Assembly: GCF_030268225.1 (NCBI RefSeq)
Contig: NZ_BSQG01000007.1
Span: 124,001 to 188,000 of the forward strand
Direction of reading: 5' to 3'
DNA length: 64,000 nucleotides
Source of the DNA: Nocardiopsis ansamitocini
GTDB taxonomy: Bacteria > Actinomycetota > Actinomycetes > Streptosporangiales > Streptosporangiaceae
Part shown: positions 46,113 to 55,245 of the stretch, one piece after another
Layout of the letters: each line of letters opens with the position of its first letter
How positions within the stretch are numbered: the first letter of the stretch is position 1
The notes under the pieces: model-generated
The model's input: the letters and a program-made list of their open reading frames with translations, nothing else
Database searches by the model: none
Told to the model about the DNA's origin: nothing
Program-made: the position numbers and the translations under genes

Positions 46113-46196
46113 ATGACCGAGTCGCAGGCGCCCGCTGCCACCGGTGCGGCCCCGGCCCGCCCCCCGAAACACGAGACCCGCCCCCATGTCGGTTGA
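46113..46196 (+). CDS. 27-codon leader frame before the ABC exporter
   Basis: ATG 46113 has a strong AGGAG SD. The frame codes for a Pro/Ala-rich 27-residue peptide and stops at 46194-46196, eleven bases inside the next gene, whose own ATG (46186) has no SD. It could be a leader peptide that couples translation. It could equally be the true N-terminus of the exporter, cut off by a frameshift. Confidence 0.45.
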   Translation: MTESQAPAATGAAPARPPKHETRPHVG

Positions 46197-47907
46197 CGCC
46201 CGGCCCCCCGGGGGCGGTGGCCGCCTGCTGCGCCGTGCGCTGGCCAGGAACCGCGGCCGTCTCGCCGTCGGTGTCACCGGCGCCTCCGGTCACCAGGCCG
46301 CAGAAGCGATGGTGCCGGTTGCGATCGGCCTGATCATCGACCGCGCCGTCGCCACCGGTGACCTTTTCGCACTCGCCCTCTCCCTGGTCGGTCTGGTGGT
46401 CCTGTTCACCTTCCTGACCATGGCCTGGCGCTTCGGAGCCCGCTCGCTGGTCGCCGCCATCCAGCGCGAGGCCCACCTGCTGCGGGTCGAGGCCGCGGGC
46501 CGCATGGTCGACCCCCGAAGGCAGCAGACCGGGAAGCTCTCCGGCGAACTCCTCAGCATCGCCACCTCCGACGCCGACCGGATGTCCCGGCTGCTGCACT
46601 TCGTACCGGCCTTCGTCTCCGGTCTGGTCGCCCTTGCCGTCGCCGCGGTTGCGCTGCTGCGCATCGACACCGCCCTGGGGCTCGCCGTACTCGTGGGGGT
46701 TCCTCTTCTGGTCGTGGCCGTGCAGCTCCTGGGGCCGCTGCTCACCCGGAGGGCCGCCCTCCAACAGGCGGCCACCGCCGAGACCACGGCGCTGGCCACC
46801 GACCTGATTCGCGGAATCTCCGCATTGCGCGGGATCGGGGCCGAGCACAACGCAGCCCTGCGCTACCGCGACTCCAGCGGTGCCGCCCTGCGCAGCACCC
46901 TGCGGGCAGCCGCCCCCACCGGCGCCTACCACGGCGCAACCATCGCGGGCGGCGGTCTGCTCCTCGCGGGGGTCGCCGCACTCGCGGGATGGGCGGCCCT
47001 ACAGGGCCGGATCAGCATCGGAGAGCTGGTGGCCGTCGTCGGCCTGGCCCAGTTCATCACCGAACCGGTACGCGAACTCGGTCTGTGCGGCCAGGGGATC
47101 GCCCTGTGTCGCGCCTCGGCGCGTCGGCTGGCGATGGTGTTCGACGCCGGTTTCCGGCTCGCCCCCGGAGAGCTCGACGTCAAAGGCACGGGCCGAGTGG
47201 AACTGCGCGGGGTGCACTACCGGTCGCTGCGCGGGATCGACCTGGAGTTGCAGCCGGGGGAGATGCTCGGTGTGGTCAGTTACGACCCTGCCGACGCCCA
47301 GGCACTGGCGGCGTTGCTGGCCGGTCGGGTCCCGCCCCGGGAACGTGAAGGCGAGATCCTCTTCGACGGGGTCCCGCTGGAGCGGATCTCCCTGGACGCG
47401 GCCCGCCGCGCCGTCCTCGTGGAACCGCACGAGGTCGACCTGTTCGAGGGGTCACTGCGCTCCAACGTGCTGGTCGGGGCTCCCGAGAGCACAGAGGACG
47501 CCCTCGATTCGGCGCTGCGCGCCTCCGCCGGGAACGAGGCCGTCAGTGCCCATCCCGACGGCCTCGACCACCGGATCACCGACCGCGGCACGGTCCTCTC
47601 GGGTGGCCAGCGCCAACGGTTGGGCCTTGCCCGAGCGTTGGTCGCCCGCCCGTCGGTGCTGGTGCTCGACGAGCCCACGACGGCGGTCGACGCCATGACC
47701 GAGGAAAGCATCGCCGAAGGGCTGCGGCTGGCCCGGCACGGTGCCGAGGCCGACGCGGCCTACGGAACGATCGTGCTGACCAGCAGCCCCGCGCTCCTGG
47801 CCCGCGCCGATCGGGTGCTGGTGGTCGCGGGGGGAGCCGTCGTCGGTGAAGGCACGCACGCCGAACTCGCCGGCGATCCCGACTACCGAAAGGCGGTGCT
47901 GCGATGA
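46186..47907 (+). CDS. ABC exporter half-transporter, subunit 1 (degenerate P-loop)
   Basis: This 573-residue half-transporter has six membrane helices (about 20-300) and an ATPase domain (about 335-573). The P-loop is destroyed: the Walker A place reads GVVSYDPADAQAL, without GxxGxGK. The signature LSGGQRQRLGLARAL and Walker B VLVLDEPT are intact. It must pair with subunit 2, whose gene overlaps it (ATGA). The iron box suggests export of a siderophore or related compound (inference). Start ATG 46186 lacks an SD; see the leader frame. Confidence 0.88.
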   Translation: MSVDARPPGGGGRLLRRALARNRGRLAVGVTGASGHQAAEAMVPVAIGLIIDRAVATGDLFALALSLVGLVVLFTFLTMAWRFGARSLVAAIQREAHLLRVEAAGRMVDPRRQQTGKLSGELLSIATSDADRMSRLLHFVPAFVSGLVALAVAAVALLRIDTALGLAVLVGVPLLVVAVQLLGPLLTRRAALQQAATAETTALATDLIRGISALRGIGAEHNAALRYRDSSGAALRSTLRAAAPTGAYHGATIAGGGLLLAGVAALAGWAALQGRISIGELVAVVGLAQFITEPVRELGLCGQGIALCRASARRLAMVFDAGFRLAPGELDVKGTGRVELRGVHYRSLRGIDLELQPGEMLGVVSYDPADAQALAALLAGRVPPREREGEILFDGVPLERISLDAARRAVLVEPHEVDLFEGSLRSNVLVGAPESTEDALDSALRASAGNEAVSAHPDGLDHRITDRGTVLSGGQRQRLGLARALVARPSVLVLDEPTTAVDAMTEESIAEGLRLARHGAEADAAYGTIVLTSSPALLARADRVLVVAGGAVVGEGTHAELAGDPDYRKAVLR

Positions 47908-49739
47908 CGGTCGACACGCAACGACCACGGGAGGCGGCAGCACCGGCTGCGCACCGGCTGCTTCCGATCGCCTCGGCGCGGGAGACACTGGCCCTCGTCC
48001 TGGCCGAGCTGGGGCAGGCCAGGAGCGGCGCGCTGGCGGCCCTGTCGCTGTCCGTGGCCGCCAACGCCTGCCTGTTGGTCGCCCCCTGGGTCCTGGGCCT
48101 CCTGGTCGACGCCGTGACCCAGGGAACGACGGGTGTCCAGGTCGCGTCCTTCGCCGTGATCATCGCCGTGGCCGCCGTTGTGGGCGGTGTGCTCACCTCG
48201 GTGGCGTTCACCCTGGTCGCGCGCACGGGGGAGACCGTCCTGGCCCGGCTCCGGGAGCGGGTGGTCGAACGTACCCTTCGGTTGCCGGCCCCCACCCTCG
48301 CCCGGTTGAGCGCGGGCGACCTGCTCTCCCGGGTCGGGGACGACGTCTCCGTGGTCAGCGAGACCGTGCGGGAGAAGGTCCCGTTCATCCTGTCCGCGCT
48401 GATCACGGTGGTACTCACCATGGGCGGTCTGTTCGCCCTGGACTGGCGTCTGGGGCTGGCCGGCATGTGCTCGCTGCCCGTCTACGTGTGGTCCCTGCGC
48501 TGGTACCTGCCGCGTTCTGCCCCGCTCTACGCCCAGGAGCGCGCTGCCATGGGCGAGCGGGCCCAGGCGCTGGTGGGATCGCTGCACGGAGTGGAGACGG
48601 TGCACGCCTACCGGTTGCACGACCGACGCCTGAGCTTGGTGAACGAGCGCTCCACCGCAGCGATGAACACGACCGTCCGGGTGTTCAGGCTCTTCACCCG
48701 GTTCGCCGGTGGAATGAACATGGCCGAGTGCGTCGGTCTGGCGGCCATCGTCACGGTGGGGTTCTGGCTGGTCGGCGCCGACCTGGTGACGGTGGGGGCG
48801 ACCACCGCGGCCGCGCTCTACTTCCACCGCCTCTTCGGGCCGCTGGGCGCGATCATGCTCACCTTCAACGACGTGCAGTCGGCGGGGGTCAGCCTGGCCC
48901 GGATGGCCGGGGTGGCGCTACTGCCCGAGCCGGAGGCCCCGGCCGACCCCGTACGGCCGGGCGACGCCGGCGTCGAGATCCGTGGAGTCGCCCACCGCTA
49001 CGACGACGGCCCGGTCGTGCTCGACGGGGTCACGTTGCACATCGCCCCCGGTGAGCGGGTGGCCCTCGTCGGAAGCAGCGGTGCCGGAAAGACCACCCTG
49101 GCTTCCGTGGTCGTGGGGCTCATCGCCCCGACCGAGGGAACGGTACTGCTGGGCGGGGTACCCGTCGAGCGGCTCCACCCCGATGTCATGCGGCGGCACC
49201 TGGCGCTGATCAGCCAGGAGTCGCACGTGTTCGCCGGAACGTTCGCCGACAACGTCCGGCTGGCGGCACCGGAGGCCACCGAAACGCAGGTGCTCGAAGC
49301 GTTGGACACGGTCGGGGCCCGCGACTGGGCGCTCGCGTTGCCCGACGGCGTGGCCACCGTGGTCGGGGAGAGCGGACTGCGGTTGACGGCACACCAGGCG
49401 CAGCACCTCGCGCTGGCGCGCCTGGTACTCGCCGACCCCGCCGTGGCGGTGCTGGACGAGGCCAGTGCGGAGGCCGGGAGCGCGGGTGCCCGCGATCTCG
49501 AACGTGCTGCCACAGCCGCCACCCGGGGACGAACGACCCTGGTGGTCGCCCACCGGCTTCCCCAGGCGGTGGAGGCCGACCGGATCGTGGTGCTCGAAGG
49601 AGGACGGATCGTCGAGGTCGGCCCGCACGCCGAACTGGTGGCCCGTGGCGGCCGTTACGCCGCGTTGTGGAGGGCCTGGCAGGACGGCGGTTGTGACGCC
49701 AACGATCCCGACGAGCGGCTGTCGGCCGCCGACGCCTGA
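47904..49739 (+). CDS. ABC exporter half-transporter, subunit 2 (degenerate signature)
   Basis: This 611-residue half-transporter has six membrane helices (about 40-325) and an ATPase domain (about 360-590). Walker A GSSGAGKTT is intact, but the ABC signature is altered to LTAHQAQ, and the residue after the Walker B motif VAVLDEAS is conserved Glu. Together with subunit 1 it can form one complete composite ATP site (its own P-loop with the signature of subunit 1) and one fully degenerate site. ATG 47904 overlaps the subunit 1 stop. Confidence 0.9.
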   Translation: MTVDTQRPREAAAPAAHRLLPIASARETLALVLAELGQARSGALAALSLSVAANACLLVAPWVLGLLVDAVTQGTTGVQVASFAVIIAVAAVVGGVLTSVAFTLVARTGETVLARLRERVVERTLRLPAPTLARLSAGDLLSRVGDDVSVVSETVREKVPFILSALITVVLTMGGLFALDWRLGLAGMCSLPVYVWSLRWYLPRSAPLYAQERAAMGERAQALVGSLHGVETVHAYRLHDRRLSLVNERSTAAMNTTVRVFRLFTRFAGGMNMAECVGLAAIVTVGFWLVGADLVTVGATTAAALYFHRLFGPLGAIMLTFNDVQSAGVSLARMAGVALLPEPEAPADPVRPGDAGVEIRGVAHRYDDGPVVLDGVTLHIAPGERVALVGSSGAGKTTLASVVVGLIAPTEGTVLLGGVPVERLHPDVMRRHLALISQESHVFAGTFADNVRLAAPEATETQVLEALDTVGARDWALALPDGVATVVGESGLRLTAHQAQHLALARLVLADPAVAVLDEASAEAGSAGARDLERAATAATRGRTTLVVAHRLPQAVEADRIVVLEGGRIVEVGPHAELVARGGRYAALWRAWQDGGCDANDPDERLSAADA

Positions 49740-50406
49740 GGCGGGGCGCCCGGAACCGGGGGCGGGAACCGTGTGCGGTCCCGGCTCCGTCCGGTCCGTC
49801 GGCGCGAGGACCGGACGAATTCCCGCGCATCCGCGACCGGCGCCCGGGGCCCTTCCCCCGGCGGCGTCGTAGGGCGGACGTCGTGGGTCCGTCGACCGTC
49901 GAAGCGGGCCCGGACGGGGCGGTGCGGCCGGCGCTGCACGGAGGGGGCCCGGGTGCGGTTCCGGGGTGTACGGGCAGCCCGAAACCGATCGGTCGGGTGC
50001 GGTCTGCCCGCGGTTGGGCCGCCCGGGGCTCTTGCCCGTGGGCGAGGCGCGGGCGGTCCACTGGTCGCGGCATTGCCTGCGCTTCACCTTTGGGCCCGGC
50101 ACGGTCCGGGACAGGGGAAGCGAGAAGGGAAGCCCAGCAGCGGATCGGGCGCGATCGCGCAAAAGTCCTGTTCGTCGCCGTGCATTTGATGGCGGGGTTG
50201 ACCAACGGCACCCCAACGACGGCAATTATTACTTTCGGTCGCTCAGCGGGTTTGCAGGGTTAGCGTCCGTCTCTGAGGGTCATGGGACCTATTAGCCATT
50301 CATTCACCGGTGATCGTCTTCGGGTCGCTTCGGCAGAGCTGGGGGTCCGGGAGGCGTAGAACGCAATGGCAGACAGTTACACCGCCAGAGAAAGGAAGTA
50401 TCAGCA
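49740..50406. other. Intergenic region with leader of the Gly/Tyr-rich protein gene
   Basis: About 670 bases. The first 400 are GC-rich without a recognisable gene. The part 50210-50400 is lower in GC and probably includes the promoter and 5' leader of the next gene; I could not match it to a known riboswitch. Confidence 0.5.
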
Positions 50407-50658
50407 ATGAGCCGCAAGACTCTGGCCCGCATCGCCTTCACCGCTGTCGCTGTTCCGGCGCTGGCCTTTGGAGCTCCGGCGCTGGCCCTGGCCGACAGCT
50501 ACTACAACGCGAACTACACCTCGGCAGGGTACGACGGGGCGTTCTCCGGGAGCGTGAGCTCCTACGCCAACAGTGGCTACTACTACGGTCACGGCTACTA
50601 CGGCAACGGCTACTACGGCAACGGCTACTACGGTGGCGGTTACGACTACTGGTACTAA
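50407..50658 (+). CDS. Small secreted Gly/Tyr-rich repeat protein
   Basis: This 83-residue precursor has a clear signal peptide (residues 1-29, cleavage near ALA-DSYY). The mature 54 residues are dominated by Tyr, Gly, Ser and Asn, with three repeats of the form GYYGN/GYYGG near the C-terminus and no Cys. Low complexity of this kind suggests a surface-exposed structural or adhesive peptide. No family recognised. ATG 50407 has AAAGGAAG upstream. A hairpin terminator follows. Confidence 0.85.
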   Translation: MSRKTLARIAFTAVAVPALAFGAPALALADSYYNANYTSAGYDGAFSGSVSSYANSGYYYGHGYYGNGYYGNGYYGGGYDYWY

Positions 50659-50680
50659 ACGCACGAGCCTGAGGCCGAGG

Positions 50681-50703
50681 CCGCGACCCTTCGGGGGCCG
50701 CGG
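50681..50703 (+). terminator. Terminator after the Gly/Tyr-rich protein gene
   Basis: GC-rich stem (CCGCG with CGCGG plus inner CCC/GGG) around a TTCG-containing loop, 23 bases after the stop. Confidence 0.6.
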
Positions 50704-50920
50704 TCTCCCCTGTGTCCCGGGTGTTGCGCCATGGGCGCCGCCCGGTTTCCAGATCGCCCCGCTTCCCCCTCCTGCCCCTGTCGACGGGGTCGGGGCTCGG
50801 AGGGTCCGCAGCAGCCATGAAAAGACATTTCCCCCAAAGTAATTAATTGGCTACTTTCTGTTGTCATCGGTGGCAGGATTGGCATTCCGAACAGGGGTGC
50901 GCAGAACTGCGGGGGAACCG

Positions 50921-52162
50921 GTGAGCCGGGATGTGATTCGCGAGTCCGCTCTGGCGGGCAGGGTGGTGCTGTGGGAGGAATCGGCCCGCGACGGTGCGCA
51001 GGCCAAAACGTTGATGAGCCCGGACTTCCGGGTCCGCCTCGCCCGTGAGCACGGACGGGTCTTCGGGGCGGACGGCCCGCGCCATGTGGTTTTCGCGGCA
51101 GGGTTTCCGGCGGTGTGCGCGCAAGAGTTCGAAGCGGTCCGACGCGTCGCCGTGGAGGCGGAAGGTCTGGTCAGCGTGGCCGCGGTGTGCCGGGGCACAG
51201 TCGCGGACGTCCGGCAGGCATTGGCGTCCGTGCGGGACACCGCACACGCGCGGATCATGGTCGTCGTTCCCGCGTCGGAGCCGATGGCCGCGGTGATGAC
51301 GCACCGGACGGCCGGCGCGGCCCTGGAGGAGGGGGTCGCGCTCGTCCAGGCCGCGCGGGAGCGTGACGACCGGGTGGCGGTGGACGTCTGTCTCGCCGAC
51401 GCCTCACGAGCCGACCACGGACTCATGGCCGCCGGCGCGTCGGCGATGACCGAGGCCGGAGCGGGAACCGTGCTCCTCGCCGACACCGTCGGCTGCCAGC
51501 TCCCGGCCGAGGCGGGGGGCATGTTCGCGCGGGTCCGGGCCGCATCCGGGGACGAGGTCGTCCTGGCCTCGCACATGCACAACGACCTCGGCCTGGGCCT
51601 GTGCAACACGATCGAGGCGCTGCGTGCGGGCGTGCGGGTCGTGTCCAGCTCCTGGCTGGGCATCGCAGAGCGCAGCGGACTGGTGGCAACGGAACAACTG
51701 CTCTTCCTGCTCGCCTACCGGGCCGAACGCACAGCGGTACTCCTGGGGGAGGCGATCGCCCCGTGGTGGACGGCCCCCGACCTGACCAGGCTGCCCGCCA
51801 TCGCGCGGATGGTCTCCCAGGAAACAGGGGTACCGCTGAGCGTGACGTCACCGATCGTCGGTTCCGGAGTGGGGACGATCTCCACCGGTACACCCTTCGT
51901 GCACCCCCAACTCTTCCAACCGTTCGACCCGCAGGAGTCGCTGGGCATCACCCCGACAGTGGTGCTCACCCATCTGGCCAGCGCCCGGGTGGTGCGTGCG
52001 GTGGCCGCCGGCCTGGGACACGAACTCGACGACGAGCAGGTCCGCACGGCGATGACGTGGGTCAAGTCCCGTGCCTACCGGTCGGGGCAGGCCGTCGTCG
52101 CCGATCAGGACTTCGCCGGCTACCTCGACAGACAGCAGACCGTGGGAGTGGGCGAGCGATGA
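50921..52162 (+). CDS. DRE-TIM metallolyase-like protein (isopropylmalate/homocitrate synthase superfamily)
   Basis: The 413-residue protein has a TIM-barrel HMGL-like domain. The superfamily hallmark appears as EESARDGAQ (family: LRDGEQ-like) near residue 20, and the metal-binding HMHNDLGLGLCNTIEA near residue 215. It lacks the regulatory domain of isopropylmalate synthases. The product is probably a 2-hydroxy or aldol-type acid, but substrate and pathway are unknown. GTG 50921 has GGGGG upstream; the frame is open to 50861. Its stop overlaps the YrdC-like gene (ATGA), so the two act together. Confidence 0.8.
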   Translation: MSRDVIRESALAGRVVLWEESARDGAQAKTLMSPDFRVRLAREHGRVFGADGPRHVVFAAGFPAVCAQEFEAVRRVAVEAEGLVSVAAVCRGTVADVRQALASVRDTAHARIMVVVPASEPMAAVMTHRTAGAALEEGVALVQAARERDDRVAVDVCLADASRADHGLMAAGASAMTEAGAGTVLLADTVGCQLPAEAGGMFARVRAASGDEVVLASHMHNDLGLGLCNTIEALRAGVRVVSSSWLGIAERSGLVATEQLLFLLAYRAERTAVLLGEAIAPWWTAPDLTRLPAIARMVSQETGVPLSVTSPIVGSGVGTISTGTPFVHPQLFQPFDPQESLGITPTVVLTHLASARVVRAVAAGLGHELDDEQVRTAMTWVKSRAYRSGQAVVADQDFAGYLDRQQTVGVGER

Positions 52163-52908
52163 ATGCGGGCATCGTCGACACGCGCGGTGCCCGATGCGCG
52201 CTCGGCAGGGGGGAGGCCGTCGTCCTGCCCAATCCGGCACCGCTGACCTTCGTCGTCGCGGCCACCAGTCCGCAGGCCGTCAACGCGGCCAAAGGACGTC
52301 CGCTCGATCAGGCCGTCGCACTCTGGACCCACGGGGTACGCGCACTCACGGCCCTCGACGGCGCGCTCGATCTCCACGGCCGGACCGTATCGGTGGCCGG
52401 CCGCCTGCTCAGCGAGGAGCGGGTGACCCTGTTGGTCCCCCTGCGGTCGACCGCCCACCCGCCGCACTGGCTTCGCCCGGCCAGCAGGGACGGGTGGGCC
52501 CTGCTCTTCGGCGCCCGCTGGGCCCCCTTGTCGCCCGTTCTGGCAGGTGCGCCGATCCTCTACGTGAGCAGCGCCAATCGCACCGGTCACCCGCCGGCCG
52601 CCTCGGTCGCCGAAGCCATCGCGATGTTCGCGGCCACCCCCGTTCTCGGGGCGGTCGTGCCCGACTGCGCCGCGGAGCGGGGCCGCGGTGCCCCCCGCAG
52701 GGCGACCACGACCCTGCGCCTGCACCCAGACGGACGACTGGAGCTGCACCGCCGCGGAGCGCAGGACCTGGTCCATCCCGATCCCGAGGAGTACCTCGAC
52801 CGCATCCGCGCCGCCTACTGTTCGGAAAACGGCCCGGAGCCGTTCAGCGGTCTTTCCCCGCGCCGTCGCCGGTCGCCAAGACGTGGTAGTTCTCCTCCTC
52901 CTGGGTGA
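52159..52908 (+). CDS. YrdC/Sua5-like protein
   Basis: This 249-residue protein has the Sua5/YrdC pattern: VVLPNPAPLTFVVAAT, the AAKGRP substrate motif (about residues 43-48) and VSSANRTGHPP. True TsaC/Sua5 enzymes make threonylcarbamoyl-adenylate for tRNA; here the nucleotide-binding PTDTVYGL segment is replaced by PNPAPLTF, so it is probably a specialised relative. Coupling to the DRE-TIM lyase suggests a small biosynthetic pathway. Its last 65 bases overlap the convergent ATPase gene. Confidence 0.75.
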   Translation: MNAGIVDTRGARCALGRGEAVVLPNPAPLTFVVAATSPQAVNAAKGRPLDQAVALWTHGVRALTALDGALDLHGRTVSVAGRLLSEERVTLLVPLRSTAHPPHWLRPASRDGWALLFGARWAPLSPVLAGAPILYVSSANRTGHPPAASVAEAIAMFAATPVLGAVVPDCAAERGRGAPRRATTTLRLHPDGRLELHRRGAQDLVHPDPEEYLDRIRAAYCSENGPEPFSGLSPRRRRSPRRGSSPPPG

Positions 52909-55177
52909 AATGCAACTGGAGTACCGCGTACAACTCGATCACCAGCCGGGCGGCGTGTCGCCGTGTCTCGGGGCGGCAGTCGGTGCGCAGTTCCCCGATC
53001 GCGGCGCCGATCCGCCGGGAGAGGACGTCGATCTCCGAATGCCCCCGGCTCATCGCCGCGGTTGCGCCCCGGACCCCCAGGGCCCGGTCGACCTGTGGGT
53101 AGAGCAGCTTCTCGTCGCGCTCCTCGTGCTCGCCCACTTCGGCCAGGAACGCGGTCAGGCCGTCGAGCAGTTCCGTACTCGGTTCCCCGCTCCCCAGCGC
53201 TATGGCTTCGGACACCTGGGGCAGCTCGTGGATGCGCGGCCACAGCCTGTGGTGTTCCTCGTCGAGTGAGCGCACCAGTTCGGCCGATGCCCCTCTGAGT
53301 TCGTGGGAATGTCCGCGCAGTCCGCCGTTCAGGGCACGCAGGGCGTTGACCACCACAGCGACGTCGATCAACTCCTGGAGCACAGCGCCCGCTGTGGGAG
53401 GCAGCAGCCCTGCGGCGGCCACCAGCATCGCGCCGAACGAGAGCACCATGCCCACCAGGGCGCTCTCCCGTGCGATGGAACGGGTCCGCCGGGCGATGAC
53501 CAGGGTCTCGGCGAGCCGAGCCAACCGGTCCACGGTGATGACCACGTCCGCTGACTCCGATGAGGCGGTCGACCCGCGTGCGCCCAGCGCCACTCCGACT
53601 CCGGCGCATGCAAGCGCAGGCGCGTCGTTGACACCGTCGCCGACCATGACCGTCGGTGCCCGACCGCTCTCCGTCCGGACGACCTCGACCTTGTCCTCGG
53701 GGGACTGCTCCGCGCGGACCTCGTCGGCTCCCACGTACGCGCCGACGAGGTCCGCCACGGCCTGCCGGTCACCGGTGACCATCACGGTCCGGTCGATGCC
53801 CGCGATGCGCAGCAACCGGAACGTGCGCGGCGCGTCGGTGCGCAGGCGGTCCTTGAGCAGCAGCACTCCGGCGAACCGACCGTCGACCCCGACGAAAACG
53901 GTTACCGACCCGTCCCGTGCGGCCTCGGAACGGGCCGCGGACACCCAAGGCGGTTCTTCCTCACCGCACCCTGCCCAGGCGGCTTTTCCCACCCTGACCA
54001 GGTGCTCGCCCACCACCCCCTCAATGCCTTCACCGAGGGATTCGGACACCCGCCCGGGTTGCTCCAGCCCCAGACCGTTTTCGCGCGCGGCGCGAACGAT
54101 GGCCGTGGCCAGTACATGCGCGGAGACCTGGTCCAGACAGGCGGCCAGGCGCAGGACGTCCTCGCCGGAGCCGTCGGTTCCGGTGGCGGTGCGGGCCAGC
54201 CGAGGCCGCCCCTCGGTGACGGTTCCGGTCTTGTCGAACAGGAGTACCCGGGCGCGGGCCAGCCGCTCCAGCGCGGCACCGCTCTTGACGATCACCCCGC
54301 GCCGTGCGCACCGGGACATCCCCGAGGTGAAGGCGATGGGGGCGGCCAGGATCAGGGGGCAGGGCGTCGCCACGACCAGTACCGCCACGGCCCGCACCGG
54401 ATCCTGGGACATCAGCCAGGCGACGCCGGCCACCACGACCGACACGGGAAGGAAAATCGCTGAGTATCGATCGGCCAGCCGTACGAACGGGGCGTTGTCG
54501 CTCTTGGCGTCACCGGCCAGCCGGACGATGGCGGCGAACGTGCCCCGCCGGGCGTCGGTCGTGGCCCGCAGCCGGAATGGGCCGGCCGCGTTGACCGTCC
54601 CACTGCGCGCGGCCTCACCGGCCTGCCGTTCGACCGGTAGGGGTTCACCGGTCACCACGGACTCGTCGAGAACCGCGGCGTCCCCCTCGATCCTGCCGTC
54701 GACGGGGAGGACCTCCCCAGAGCGGACCAGGAGAAGGTCGCCCGGCCGCACGTCGTCGGCCGGGACCGTGACGATCTCCCCGTCCAGCAGCCGATGCGCG
54801 GTCGTGGGCGATCGCGCCAGCAGCGCGCTCAGATCGCGTCGGGCCCTTCGGCCGGCCCGCTCCTCCAGCACACGCCCACCGGTGAGCATCACCGCGATGA
54901 TCGACCCGGCCAGGAACTCGCCGACCAGCAGCGTTCCGATGAGCGCCAGCAATGCGAGGGTGTCGGTGCCGAAGCGTTTGTGGCGCAGGCCGTCGAGCAC
55001 CCACCAGGCCGACGCCGCGGTCCCCAGGAGGGTGGCGCCCAGCCACGCGGTGTGCGCGGAGGAGGGCGACCAGGCGAGATGGAGCAGACCCCCGGACACG
55101 AGTCCCGCCAGACACAGGACGAGCAGGGCCGACTGCGTGCTGGGGCCTTTGCGGACTGCGTCGTTGCCCTGGTCCAT
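52844..55177 (-). CDS. P1B-5-like metal P-type ATPase with C-terminal hemerythrin domain
   Basis: The 777-residue pump has about six to eight membrane helices, actuator motif TGEPLPV, the membrane motif TPCPL (271-275), phosphorylation site DKTGT with Asp315, and GDGVNDAPAL. From about residue 610 a hemerythrin-like four-helix domain follows with HRLWPRIHE, HEERDE, H-E and HFTQEEENYH ligands. TPC in the membrane plus a C-terminal hemerythrin defines the P1B-5 group, linked to Fe/Ni/Co efflux. ATG 55177 has GGAG. It follows GH65 by 68 bases on the same strand. Confidence 0.9.
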   Translation of the reverse strand: MDQGNDAVRKGPSTQSALLVLCLAGLVSGGLLHLAWSPSSAHTAWLGATLLGTAASAWWVLDGLRHKRFGTDTLALLALIGTLLVGEFLAGSIIAVMLTGGRVLEERAGRRARRDLSALLARSPTTAHRLLDGEIVTVPADDVRPGDLLLVRSGEVLPVDGRIEGDAAVLDESVVTGEPLPVERQAGEAARSGTVNAAGPFRLRATTDARRGTFAAIVRLAGDAKSDNAPFVRLADRYSAIFLPVSVVVAGVAWLMSQDPVRAVAVLVVATPCPLILAAPIAFTSGMSRCARRGVIVKSGAALERLARARVLLFDKTGTVTEGRPRLARTATGTDGSGEDVLRLAACLDQVSAHVLATAIVRAARENGLGLEQPGRVSESLGEGIEGVVGEHLVRVGKAAWAGCGEEEPPWVSAARSEAARDGSVTVFVGVDGRFAGVLLLKDRLRTDAPRTFRLLRIAGIDRTVMVTGDRQAVADLVGAYVGADEVRAEQSPEDKVEVVRTESGRAPTVMVGDGVNDAPALACAGVGVALGARGSTASSESADVVITVDRLARLAETLVIARRTRSIARESALVGMVLSFGAMLVAAAGLLPPTAGAVLQELIDVAVVVNALRALNGGLRGHSHELRGASAELVRSLDEEHHRLWPRIHELPQVSEAIALGSGEPSTELLDGLTAFLAEVGEHEERDEKLLYPQVDRALGVRGATAAMSRGHSEIDVLSRRIGAAIGELRTDCRPETRRHAARLVIELYAVLQLHFTQEEENYHVLATGDGAGKDR

Positions 55178-55245
55178 GTTCTCCACTGTGCGGTCTTTCC
55201 GCTCGCCCGGGGCAGGGAGGAGGTCCCGATGGGCCGGGCCGTTGG

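Noticed and set aside
50210-50400. Leader before the Gly/Tyr-rich gene as a ydaO (c-di-AMP) riboswitch
   Set aside because: Such riboswitches often precede secreted protein genes in actinobacteria, but I could not find the conserved core sequence elements.
55214-55227. Possible second DosR box before the P-type ATPase
   Set aside because: Only the right half (GGTCCC-like) matches; 8 of 14 positions is not enough.
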